Shown: positions 1 to 6,122, counted from the first letter of the stretch. The stretch: 6,449 bases of DNA from DASPXK01 sp035637315 (GCA_035637315.1 DASPXK010000029.1:1-6449); one strand, 5' to 3'. The notes: generated by a model from the sequence alone, not told the origin. A program made the numbers and translations.

Positions 1-218
1 CTGACCGATTGCTGAGCGCCGGCGATCGGGAGGCGGCCCTGCCCGTTTTGGAGCGCGCCCTGGAGGTGAACCCGGACGGCGAGGAGGCCAGGCAGCGCCT
101 GGCCAGCTACACGCCGACGCCGGCCCCGGGCCGCGTGGCGCCCGGCCGCCAGCCCCCCTCGATCCCGCTGCCCCTCCCTACCCCCAGCCGCCGCCCGGGG
201 CCGTTTCCCCGGCCGTAG
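1..218 (+). CDS. TPR-repeat protein, C-terminal fragment
   Basis: This is the last part of a gene that begins before the window; the first complete in-frame codon is at position 3 and the stop is TAG at 216-218. The stretch AGDREAALPVLERALEVNP fits the second half of a tetratricopeptide repeat: the Gly at the turn, then Ala, Leu, Ala and the closing Pro fall at the usual TPR spacing. After the repeat the protein ends in a tail of about 35 residues rich in Pro, Arg and Gly, probably disordered. TPR units act as protein-protein scaffolds, but the fragment does not reveal the partner or what domain lies upstream. The next gene starts 10 bp after the stop, so the two are probably co-transcribed. 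A TTG at 9 could be read as a start, but the TPR helix continues upstream of it, so truncation by the window edge is more likely. Confidence 0.7.
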   Translation, partial: DRLLSAGDREAALPVLERALEVNPDGEEARQRLASYTPTPAPGRVAPGRQPPSIPLPLPTPSRRPGPFPRP

Positions 219-228
219 GCATCTCCTC

Positions 229-1266
229 ATGACGTATGAGCCGCTGGCTGTAGCAGTGGTTGGGCTGGGATCGTGGGCGCGCGTCATCGCCGACGCGGCC
301 GCGCGCAGCCCCCGGCTTCGCCTGGCAAGCTGCTTCAGCCGTTCGGCTGAGGGGCGGGCCGAGTTCGCGGCCCGCCACGGCTGCCCACAGGCGCCGAGCC
401 TGGGGGCCCTGCTCGACGATTCGTCTGTCGAGGCGCTGCTCGTGACCACGCCAAACGACGCACATGCTGAGATCATCGAGGTGGCCGCGGCGGCTGGGAA
501 GCACATCTTCGTGGAGAAGCCGATAGCCAACACGATGGCCGACGGCGGGCGGATCGTTGCGACCTGCGAGCAGGCCGGGGTGAAACTGGTGGTAGGCCAT
601 TGTGCGCGCCGGCTGGGCGGCTGCCGCGCGCTGAAGCGGTTGCTAGACACGGGCGAGCTGGGCGAGGTGAGCCTGGCCGAGGCCAACTTCTCGAACGACC
701 GCGGCCTGGAGCTCGATCCAGATCGCTGGCGTTGGTACCGCGACAAGAGCCCGGGCGGCCCGCTGATTCAGCTCTCCGTGCACAGCGTCGACACTCTCAA
801 CTACCTGCTGGGCCGAACGGCCAGGGTGACCGCCATGCTGCGGCGGCTGTACACGCCCGCCGAGGTCGACGACGTGGCGGCGCTTGTCGCCGAGATGGAG
901 AGCGGCCCACTCTGTTACGTCGGGTCGAGCTGGGCCGCGTCGGGCGCGGCGTACTTCGTCAACCTGTATGGCACCCGCGCCGCGGCCTTCTTCGAGGTGG
1001 ACGTCAATTACTGGGACGACGGCCCCGCGATCGATGCCCACAGCACGGTGTCCATTCTGCGCAAGGGCGCGTCGGGGCGTGAAGTGGTGCCTCTGGAGCG
1101 CGGAGACATGTACCGCGAGGAGCTGGAGGAGCTGGCAGACGCGGTCCGTCTGAGCCGCCAGCCCGAAACGGACGGCCGGAGTGCGCTCGAGGCCCTCGCG
1201 GTAATCCGCGCCGCGCTCGAATCGGCCGAGACGGGCCGGGTGGTGGAGGTCGGCACGGGTCGTTGA
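229..1266 (+). CDS. Gfo/Idh/MocA-family NAD(P)-dependent oxidoreductase
   Basis: The 345-residue product has the usual length and layout of this family, which reversibly oxidises hydroxyl groups of sugars, inositols and related compounds in the cytoplasm. An N-terminal Rossmann fold is seen from VAVVGLG (residues 8-14), followed by TTPNDAH (73-79) and the family hallmark EKP (96-98), whose Lys97 is the expected catalytic lysine. The C-terminal alpha/beta domain carries GGPLIQLSVHSVD (176-188); His185 and Asp188 are kept, but Gln181 stands where many members have Asp. The ATG at 229 starts just before the Rossmann strand; there is no strong Shine-Dalgarno sequence, so translation may be coupled to the TPR gene ending 10 bp upstream. 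The next gene follows after 47 bp. Substrate cannot be told from sequence; the neighbouring sulfotransferase-like gene hints at modified carbohydrate metabolism, which is inference only. Confidence 0.9.
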   Translation: MTYEPLAVAVVGLGSWARVIADAAARSPRLRLASCFSRSAEGRAEFAARHGCPQAPSLGALLDDSSVEALLVTTPNDAHAEIIEVAAAAGKHIFVEKPIANTMADGGRIVATCEQAGVKLVVGHCARRLGGCRALKRLLDTGELGEVSLAEANFSNDRGLELDPDRWRWYRDKSPGGPLIQLSVHSVDTLNYLLGRTARVTAMLRRLYTPAEVDDVAALVAEMESGPLCYVGSSWAASGAAYFVNLYGTRAAAFFEVDVNYWDDGPAIDAHSTVSILRKGASGREVVPLERGDMYREELEELADAVRLSRQPETDGRSALEALAVIRAALESAETGRVVEVGTGR

Positions 1267-1302
1267 CCGCGCGAGGGGCTTGATTTAGGTGGTGAGCGCG
1301 CC

Positions 1303-1308
1303 GGGAGG
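1303..1308 (+). promoter_or_regulatory. Shine-Dalgarno site deciding a GTG start
   Basis: GGGAGG lies 5 bp before the GTG at 1314. It is the only good ribosome binding site in the 47-bp gap and supports that GTG as the start of the ASST-like gene. Confidence 0.7.
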
Positions 1309-1313
1309 CTAGC

Positions 1314-2420
1314 GTGACGAGTGTCGAGCAGATCAAGCTCAAGCGAGCCGGCGTGGGGCTGCGGGCCCGCGATCCGGAGCTTGCTTGCGCAGGTTACACG
1401 CTGTTCGCGCCGATGACCGGCGGTGGAACCATGCATCTGATTGACCTTCACGGCCAGGTGGTCCATACCTGGCGCATGCCATACCCACCCGGGCTGTACG
1501 GCTACCTGACGCCGGAAGGGCGGTTGTTCTATTGCGGTAAGGCGCCGCGAGCGGAGGAGCGGTTTGTGGGCTGGTCACGCTGGAGCGGAGGTGTGGCGCT
1601 GGAGGCGGACTGGGATGGCAACGTGCTGTGGGAGGTGCGTCACCCCGACCATCATCATGACGCTCGGCGGCTCCGCAACGGCAACGTCTTGCTGCTGTGC
1701 GCTACCACGATGCCGCGCGATCTGGTCCCGAAGGTCAAAGGAGGCGTCCCCGGCACCGAGATCGACGGCGACATGTGGGCCGATTACATCGTCGAGATGA
1801 CTCTGGATGGTCGGACGGTCTGGGAGTGGCGCAGCTGGGAGCATCTCGACTTCGAGACGGCGCGCATCACGCTCCAGGACCGTCGTGACGAGTGGACTCA
1901 TGGCAACAGCGTGGGCGAGTTGCCGGACGGGAACATCGTCGCCAGCTTTCGGCACATCTCGACCGTCGTGATCATCGATCGACGATCGGGCGAGATAATC
2001 TGGAAGGTGGGGCCGCCAATCCTGGCCCAGCAGCACGCGCCGACACCCCTCCCGAACGGCAACCTGCTCATCTTCGACAACGGCACTCACCGCGTCGACC
2101 AGCCGGCGCCCTTCTCACGCGTCATCGAGCTAGACATTGCCACCAGGCAAATCGTCTGGACGTACCAGGAGCGCCGTGCGATCGACTTTTTCAGTCCATA
2201 CATCTCCAACGCGCAGCGGCTGCCGAATGGCAACACGCTCATCTGCGAGGGCAGCTTCGGGCGGCTGTTCGAGGTGACGAGCGATGGGCGGGTTGTCTGG
2301 GAGTACGTCAATCCATACTTCGCCGCGCCGGCCTGGGACCCCAATGAGCCTCCCAGCAACGCGGTCTTCCGAGTCTTTCGCTACAGCGAGGAGGAGGTCG
2401 GGGCCGCTCGGGATGCCTAG
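1314..2420 (+). CDS. Arylsulfotransferase (ASST)-like beta-propeller protein
   Basis: The 368-residue product is built of repeated propeller blades: NGN or DGN turns (residues 122-124, 205-207, 248-250, 305-307) alternate with strands of the type DGxVVWE (101-107, 165-171, 324-330) or GEIIWKV (226-232). This is the pattern of the aryl-sulfate sulfotransferase/ASST family, whose PAPS-independent members move sulfate from one phenol to another through a sulfated histidine. Candidate active-site residues are His113-115 (HHHD), His196 (THGNS), Arg213 (FRH) and His241 (QHAP, just before FDNGTHR). By order and local context they resemble His252, His356, Arg374 and His436 of E. coli AssT; I matched these from memory, not by alignment. 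Unlike AssT, there is no signal peptide and no Dsb pair nearby, so a cytoplasmic location is likely. Start GTG has a good ribosome site. It ends 11 bp from a convergent gene. A non-enzymatic PQQ-like propeller role is possible. Confidence 0.8.
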   Translation: MTSVEQIKLKRAGVGLRARDPELACAGYTLFAPMTGGGTMHLIDLHGQVVHTWRMPYPPGLYGYLTPEGRLFYCGKAPRAEERFVGWSRWSGGVALEADWDGNVLWEVRHPDHHHDARRLRNGNVLLLCATTMPRDLVPKVKGGVPGTEIDGDMWADYIVEMTLDGRTVWEWRSWEHLDFETARITLQDRRDEWTHGNSVGELPDGNIVASFRHISTVVIIDRRSGEIIWKVGPPILAQQHAPTPLPNGNLLIFDNGTHRVDQPAPFSRVIELDIATRQIVWTYQERRAIDFFSPYISNAQRLPNGNTLICEGSFGRLFEVTSDGRVVWEYVNPYFAAPAWDPNEPPSNAVFRVFRYSEEEVGAARDA

Positions 2421-2431
2421 CCGCCGTTCTT

Positions 2432-3484
2432 TCACGACGGCGACGATACGTGCGAACGGAACTCCACCCCACGCGCCTGCAGACGCGACAGCCATTCTTG
2501 GGTCGTCAGCCAGCCGGCGGGCTTGACAAGGCCGCGCGGCCGCGGCTCCGCAGAGAGCAGAGCCTCGATCGCCAGGGCGCACGGTAGGATCGCCAGCCGC
2601 TGCCCACGCCCTACCAGGGCGGCTCGCGCGCTGCTGCCCGCCCCGTCCCACAGCTCGACTTGGAGGCAACCAACGTTCGAGCCAAAACGACTGGCCGGAG
2701 CTGCCACGATGGCGAGCCAGCGCGCTAAACGCGCTCTTTCGCTGGCCTTCAATCGGCGCGCGAACGGACTCGCGGAGGCCATGACCCGACCTGCCAGCCT
2801 CGACTCGAAAGCCACTCGAAACTCCATGGCGGCACCCAGATCGCCCCAGATCGTCTCCGCGCCGGGGTAGTCGAAGCGGTAGGCGATCCGTCGTCCGACC
2901 GGCAGGTCGACCGCCTGCGGGTGAGCCGATAGGGCGCTCAAGGCGCTGGCGATGGCGGCCGGGCCCTTCGGATTTCGATTGCCGATGAACAGCGTCAGCC
3001 GCGCTCCGGAGGCGCCTGGGACGCGGTCTCGACACCAGTCGATCAGAACGGTGGCGAGCGTCGGCGTGCTCGAGAGGCCTGGCATGACTGCCAGCTCGGC
3101 GACCGACGCGGCGGCTCCGAGCGCGGTGTCGGCCAGCACTCTCATCACCCAGCCGGGCAAGTCGGCGATGTCGAGCCAGTGGGCGCCAGCCCGCACGGCC
3201 GCGGCCGGCAAGCCCGGATGGAGGCTCTGAAAGGGCCCCGCCGTGCATGCAACCGCGAAGCAGCCGGCCGTCCCTTGCTCGAGGGATCGAGGCTCCGACA
3301 AGTCCAGCCTGAGGGCGCTCGCCCGTTCGCCCGCCCCCAACTCACGGCACGCCTTCTCGGCGCGCCTCAGGTCTCGACCGGCCAGAACCAGGTCGACCTG
3401 AGTCGTGCTGAGCAGCTCGCGCGCCAGGACGCGCCCGAAGACCCCGTAGCCACCGGCGATCAGGACCCTATCTGACACGGCCAT
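2432..3484 (-). CDS. Saccharopine dehydrogenase-like NAD(P)-binding protein
   Basis: With the ATG at 3484 the product has 350 residues. The N-terminus is a Rossmann fold: VLIAGGYGVFGR (residues 7-18) is the dinucleotide loop, followed by AGRD (35-38), typical of the saccharopine dehydrogenase-like family. VACTAGPFQ (78-86), HWLDIAD (102-108) and a later MPGLSSTP segment fit the same family. Such proteins are soluble oxidoreductases or enoyl/lipid reductases; most are uncharacterised and the family name does not imply lysine metabolism. The C-terminal half has no motif I can assign. A GTG at 3496 would add four residues, and a GTG at 3478 would remove two; the ATG is preferred because a G-rich stretch (GTGGGGG) lies just upstream. 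The start overlaps the end of the upstream membrane-protein gene by 17 bp, so the two are likely translationally coupled and functionally linked. Confidence 0.8.
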   Translation of the reverse strand: MAVSDRVLIAGGYGVFGRVLARELLSTTQVDLVLAGRDLRRAEKACRELGAGERASALRLDLSEPRSLEQGTAGCFAVACTAGPFQSLHPGLPAAAVRAGAHWLDIADLPGWVMRVLADTALGAAASVAELAVMPGLSSTPTLATVLIDWCRDRVPGASGARLTLFIGNRNPKGPAAIASALSALSAHPQAVDLPVGRRIAYRFDYPGAETIWGDLGAAMEFRVAFESRLAGRVMASASPFARRLKASERARLARWLAIVAAPASRFGSNVGCLQVELWDGAGSSARAALVGRGQRLAILPCALAIEALLSAEPRPRGLVKPAGWLTTQEWLSRLQARGVEFRSHVSSPS

Positions 3485-4172
3485 AGTCGCCCCCACGGAC
3501 TTGGAGCAGCCACCGCCCGGTGAGCGCGGTCCAGACGACGAACGTCGGCATCAGGACAGCCGTGCTCCAGAACTGCCCGCCCACGCTGTCGAGTAGCGTG
3601 GCGGCGGCTAGCGCGGATCCGGCCAGCCAGACCGGGATCGCGAGGGCGACAAGGTATTTGGGCAGGTTGGGCGCTCCGGCCCGGGTGAGCAGCGCGCCGG
3701 CGACGGTGTACAGGCCGTTGCCCACGTAGCCGGTCAGCAGTCCAGCGGCGGCCTCGGCAAGCCCGAATCCCTCGACTCCCAAGCGTGGCGCAAGGCCCAT
3801 GTATAACGCTTCAGCGCTCAGGTCCGCGGCCAGGCCGGCCGCGGCGCAGAGCAAGGCGAGCCCGCAGCGGATTGGCGCCTGCCGCCGCCACAGGCCGGCC
3901 AGGCCCACGTAGAATCCGAGCAGGCCGAGCGCAGCGGCGTGCCAGAGGAGCCAGCCGGACCACCAGAACACAGTCTGGCCCCTGACGTAGTCGAGGCGGC
4001 CCAAGATACCGTTCGAGGAGCTCGGCAGCCCAGGCTGGAGCGCCACCAGCAGAGCCAGGGCCGCGGCCAGGTTGAGTGCCGAGGCCAGAAACGCGGCTCG
4101 AGCCACCGCCCTGGGCGACGGGTCTAGCACGGCCCACACCTCCTGAGACATTGTGGCATTCTCATTCTCCAT
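3468..4172 (-). CDS. Six-helix integral membrane protein, unknown family
   Basis: The 234-residue product shows about six hydrophobic segments, roughly residues 24-46, 72-95, 102-126, 137-163, 172-194 and 201-222, with short polar loops. I do not recognise the family. Conspicuous loop features are SSSNGILGRLDYVRG (51-65), the Trp-rich FWWSGWLLWH entering helix 2, and GYVGNGLYT in helix 4. The reading frame stays open upstream to about 4514, but that part crosses the intergenic repeat and reads as low-complexity Arg/Pro sequence. I therefore place the start at the ATG at 4172, which is preceded by GGGGGG about 9-11 bp upstream; a second ATG at 4151 would shorten the protein by seven residues. 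Its stop overlaps the dehydrogenase-like gene by 17 bp, suggesting an operon in which the membrane protein could anchor or supply that enzyme; this is inference. Confidence 0.7.
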   Translation of the reverse strand: MENENATMSQEVWAVLDPSPRAVARAAFLASALNLAAALALLVALQPGLPSSSNGILGRLDYVRGQTVFWWSGWLLWHAAALGLLGFYVGLAGLWRRQAPIRCGLALLCAAAGLAADLSAEALYMGLAPRLGVEGFGLAEAAAGLLTGYVGNGLYTVAGALLTRAGAPNLPKYLVALAIPVWLAGSALAAATLLDSVGGQFWSTAVLMPTFVVWTALTGRWLLQVRGGDYGRVR

Positions 4173-4183
4173 CGGTCTGATCC

Positions 4184-4310
4184 CCCCTCTCCCTCTGGGA
4201 GAGAACAAGTGCGCTTCGCGGAACAAGTGCGCTGCGCGGGGTCGGGGTGAGGGCGACGCCCCGAAGCACAAGATAGCCCTCACCCTACGCCTGTCCCAGA
4301 GGGAGAGGGG
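4184..4310. repeat. Two-tier palindromic intergenic repeat element (127 bp)
   Basis: The outer arms, 4184-4200 and 4294-4310, are perfect 17-bp inverted copies (CCCCTCTCCCTCTGGGA and its complement). Inside, 4245-4254 (GGGTGAGGGC) pairs perfectly with 4276-4285 across a 21-nt loop. The left half contains an 18-bp tandem duplication. The element has no coding capacity of its own and fits a MITE- or REP-like mobile palindrome. CCCTCTCCC...GGGTGAGGG palindromes of this kind are familiar from intergenic regions of many high-GC bacteria, but I cannot name a catalogued family. It fills much of the gap between two divergent genes. Confidence 0.85.
4203..4238. repeat. 18-bp tandem duplication inside the palindromic element
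   Basis: Two adjacent copies of GAACAAGTGCGCTTCGCG (4203-4220 and 4221-4238) differ at one base, T to G at the fourteenth base of the unit. It lies in the left half only, so the two halves of the element are unequal in length. It probably arose by slippage after or during spread of the element. Confidence 0.85.
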
Positions 4311-4384
4311 ACCAAATCTCAATGCCCGGAACCAGATACTGACGAACCGGGAGTGTAACGGGGGTAGCGAACGAGTACACGGTC

Positions 4385-4414
4385 TTGACCCTATCGCCGG
4401 GGACGGGCTATCCT
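4385..4414 (+). promoter_or_regulatory. Candidate sigma-70-type promoter for the glycosyltransferase gene
   Basis: TTGACC (4385-4390, five of six matches to the -35 consensus) is followed after 18 bp by TATCCT (4409-4414, four of six to the -10 consensus). Transcription would begin near 4421, giving a leader of about 40 nt before the ATG at 4462. It lies outside the palindromic repeat. No comparably good promoter for the divergent membrane-protein gene was found in this gap. Confidence 0.45.
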
Positions 4415-4450
4415 GCGCGGCGTTCCGTGGCCGAGCGCCGCGGCGTCCGC

Positions 4451-4456
4451 GAGAGG
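4451..4456 (+). promoter_or_regulatory. Shine-Dalgarno site deciding the glycosyltransferase start
   Basis: GAGAGG lies 5 bp before the ATG at 4462. It supports starting here and not at codons further upstream in the same open frame, which would have to read through the palindromic repeat. Confidence 0.65.
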
Positions 4457-4461
4457 TCCCG

Positions 4462-5991
4462 ATGGAGTCGGCAGCCAGCCGTTCCGCGGAGCGCGTTCGC
4501 TCCGTCCCCACCAACGCTTCGACCGAGCGCCGCCGTGCGCTGAAAGTTGTCGACGTCCGGGCCCATCCAGACGCACTGATCGCTGGAGGGCTGTTCCTCC
4601 TGGCGGCCCTGCTCCGGATGGCCTACGTGGCCTGGGCGCCCGTGTTCATCGGCGGCGACTCGCTCCAGTACTACCAGCCCGTCTACGACCTGATGAACGG
4701 GCACGGCTTGACCCTGTCGCTAAAGCGCCCACCTGCTTATCCGGCGATGATCCTGGCGATTCAGAGCGTGTTTGGGACCAGCTTCGTGCCGATCGCGCTG
4801 ACCCAGCATCTGCTCGGCGCGGGTACCGTGAGCCTGACCTACGGACTCGGTCGGCTCACCTTCGGCCGCTGGGCGGGGATGCTCGCGGCATTGCTCGTTG
4901 CGGTTACCGGCGAGACGATGCGCTGGGAGCACTTCTTGATGAGCGAGGCGCTCTTCACCTTTTGCTTCGTCTTGGCCGTCTTCCTGGTGGTCGTCGGCTT
5001 GCGGCGGCCCGGCTGGTGGGCCTGGGTAGGGGCCGGCCTCGCGCTCGGGTTGGACATCCTGACCCGCCCGGCCGCCCAGGTGCTGCTCTTCGTCGTGCCG
5101 GTGGTGCTGCTGTTCGTCGAGCGAGCCTGGCGGCCGGCGGCGAAGAAGACGGCGATCGTTCTCGGAGTCTGCGCGCTGGTAACTGTGCCGTGGATGTTCC
5201 GAAACCTGGTGGTGCACGGGGCCTTCACGCCGGCCGGCGCGGCCGGCCAGAACCTGGTTACGTACACGGCCATCATCCACCGCCCCGACTTCTCGTTCGA
5301 GGACCCGCTGGTGGTCGCGGTGGATGCCGACCCGAAGAAGGCCACCGCGCGCAAGATCGTGCAGAAGGCGATGGAGGACAAGCTTGCCCGACCACAGCTG
5401 GATGTGACGGGACTGGGGATCCACAACCGCATCATGGAGGAGACCAGGATGTCTCAGGCGCAGGCGGACGCGGTGATGCGCGACATCGCCCTGCGCGCGA
5501 TCGCCTCCCGCCCTGGCGCCTATTTGCGCGACACGGCCCAGGACTTTGTCACCATCTTCCATGGCCAGGAGGAGGACCTTCGCTCACACGCGTGGGACCT
5601 GTGGTCCAGCCGAAACTGGCGAGGCCCGATCGGCAACCTGATCGGGCCGGCCAGCCCCGCCCAGGAGGCTTCGTACGACCGCCTGGCCACCCTGGACGGG
5701 CTCTACCACCCGTCTCGAGCGCCCCTGCCGCTGGCTGTCCTGTTCGTTCTGGGCTTGGGACTCGCGTTGTGGATGCCCGAGTACCGGCCTGGCCTCGCGC
5801 CCGCCCTGGCCGCCCTGGCGCTCGTCCTCATTAGCGCCGCGACCGTCGGCGCCGTTCCCCGCTACCGGCTGCCGCCGGACCCACTCATCAACGTGGTCGC
5901 CATGGGTGGGCTGGTGGGCGCCGTGACGCTGCTAGCGCGCCGGGGCCGGCGAACAGTCGGAAGTCCAAAGTCCAGGGTCCAAAGTCCATAG
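4462..5991 (+). CDS. GT-C family (GT39/ArnT-like) membrane glycosyltransferase
   Basis: The 509-residue product has a cytoplasmic Arg-rich start, a first helix at about 38-58 and many further hydrophobic segments. This is the architecture of polyprenyl-phosphate-sugar-dependent glycosyltransferases, which add sugars on the outer face of the membrane. Family signs are GGDSLQYY (64-71) in the first outer loop, whose Asp66 is the likely catalytic or metal-binding acid; RPPAYP (89-94); SEALF (161-165); LTRP (200-203); PWMFRN (243-248); and RYRLPPDPLI (467-476). A soluble stretch of about 270-420 follows helix 8 or so, before two or three closing helices. ATG 4462 is chosen for its ribosome site; the frame is open back to 4153 but crosses a repeat. 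The last ten residues (GSPKSRVQSP) and the TAG stop come from a heptamer repeat, so the native C-terminus may have been replaced. Donor and acceptor cannot be told. Confidence 0.85.
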   Translation: MESAASRSAERVRSVPTNASTERRRALKVVDVRAHPDALIAGGLFLLAALLRMAYVAWAPVFIGGDSLQYYQPVYDLMNGHGLTLSLKRPPAYPAMILAIQSVFGTSFVPIALTQHLLGAGTVSLTYGLGRLTFGRWAGMLAALLVAVTGETMRWEHFLMSEALFTFCFVLAVFLVVVGLRRPGWWAWVGAGLALGLDILTRPAAQVLLFVVPVVLLFVERAWRPAAKKTAIVLGVCALVTVPWMFRNLVVHGAFTPAGAAGQNLVTYTAIIHRPDFSFEDPLVVAVDADPKKATARKIVQKAMEDKLARPQLDVTGLGIHNRIMEETRMSQAQADAVMRDIALRAIASRPGAYLRDTAQDFVTIFHGQEEDLRSHAWDLWSSRNWRGPIGNLIGPASPAQEASYDRLATLDGLYHPSRAPLPLAVLFVLGLGLALWMPEYRPGLAPALAALALVLISAATVGAVPRYRLPPDPLINVVAMGGLVGAVTLLARRGRRTVGSPKSRVQSP

Positions 5992-5996
5992 TCCAT
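5962..5996. repeat. Array of five 7-bp tandem repeats (AGTCCAA type)
   Basis: Five adjacent heptamers are read: AGTCCAA, AGTCCAG, GGTCCAA, AGTCCAT and AGTCCAT (5962-5996). All share GTCCA. The array overlaps the 3' end of the glycosyltransferase gene and contains its TAG stop at 5989-5991. Heptamer arrays of this sort recall the short tandem repeats of some cyanobacteria and other bacteria; the link is by analogy only. Confidence 0.85.
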
Positions 5997-6019
5997 AGAG
6001 TTGACTTGGACTTTGGACT
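5962..6019. repeat. Inverted repeat formed by heptamer arrays
   Basis: AGTCCAAAGTCCA at 5962-5974 is a perfect 13-bp inverted match to TGGACTTTGGACT at 6007-6019. The second half-unit 5977-5988 can pair with 6007-6018 instead (12 bp, 18-nt loop). In RNA this gives alternative hairpins just after the glycosyltransferase stop, which could act as a 3' stabilising or weak terminator structure; there is no T-tract for a classical terminator. Confidence 0.75.
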
Positions 6020-6028
6020 CGGTAGCGT
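6001..6028 (+). promoter_or_regulatory. Weak candidate promoter for the protease-like gene
   Basis: TTGACT (6001-6006, five of six to the -35 consensus) lies at the edge of the heptamer repeat. Sixteen bp later TAGCGT (6023-6028) matches the -10 consensus at only three of six positions. It is the best promoter-like pair in the 131-bp gap (5992-6122), but the poor -10 makes it doubtful. The rest of the gap shows nothing else but the ribosome site. Confidence 0.2.
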
Positions 6029-6109
6029 GGCAGGCTTCCTGCGGAGAGGGAACTCGTTCCGATCAGTCGCCTGGGGGCGTCCGGCCGCCCAGGGTTCGGT
6101 TGGAGGCGC

Positions 6110-6115
6110 AGGAGG
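6110..6115 (+). promoter_or_regulatory. Strong Shine-Dalgarno site before the exported protease-like gene
   Basis: AGGAGG sits 7 bp before the ATG at 6123, the best ribosome binding site in the window. It fixes the start of the gene, which runs off the right edge. Confidence 0.8.
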
Positions 6116-6122
6116 CCCGAGA

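Noticed and set aside
178..600. Open frame on the minus strand opposite the oxidoreductase gene
   Set aside because: Its product has no family-like pattern and it lies wholly within or opposite genes with clear motifs; high GC makes such open shadows common.
1968..1990. Cluster of GATC/ATCGAT sites
   Set aside because: It is inside the ASST-like coding sequence (IIDRRSGE) and explained by codon choice; no sign of an origin or operator.
2422..2442. Possible bidirectional terminator between the convergent genes
   Set aside because: The stem is only 6 bp (CGCCGT/ACGGCG) with a 9-nt loop, has no T-tract on either side, and lies partly in coding sequence.
2130..3248. Long minus-strand frame of 372 codons overlapping two genes
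   Set aside because: Arg/Gly/Pro-rich product without motifs; part of it is a frame shadow of the dehydrogenase-like gene and the rest is antisense to the ASST-like gene.
4153..4461. N-terminal extension of the glycosyltransferase frame by 103 codons
   Set aside because: It reads through the palindromic repeat, has no family similarity, and a good ribosome site precedes the ATG at 4462.
4173..4514. N-terminal extension of the membrane-protein frame
   Set aside because: It also crosses the repeat and overlaps the start of the divergent gene; the ATG at 4172 gives a normal membrane protein.
5226..5250. GC-rich palindromic run around GCCGGC
   Set aside because: It codes for an Ala/Gly-rich loop in the glycosyltransferase and is what GC-rich codons produce by chance.
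4720..5834. Long frames on both strands across the glycosyltransferase gene
   Set aside because: Products are rich in Arg, His, Gln and Gly with no hydrophobic or domain pattern, whereas the chosen frame has the full GT-C motif set.
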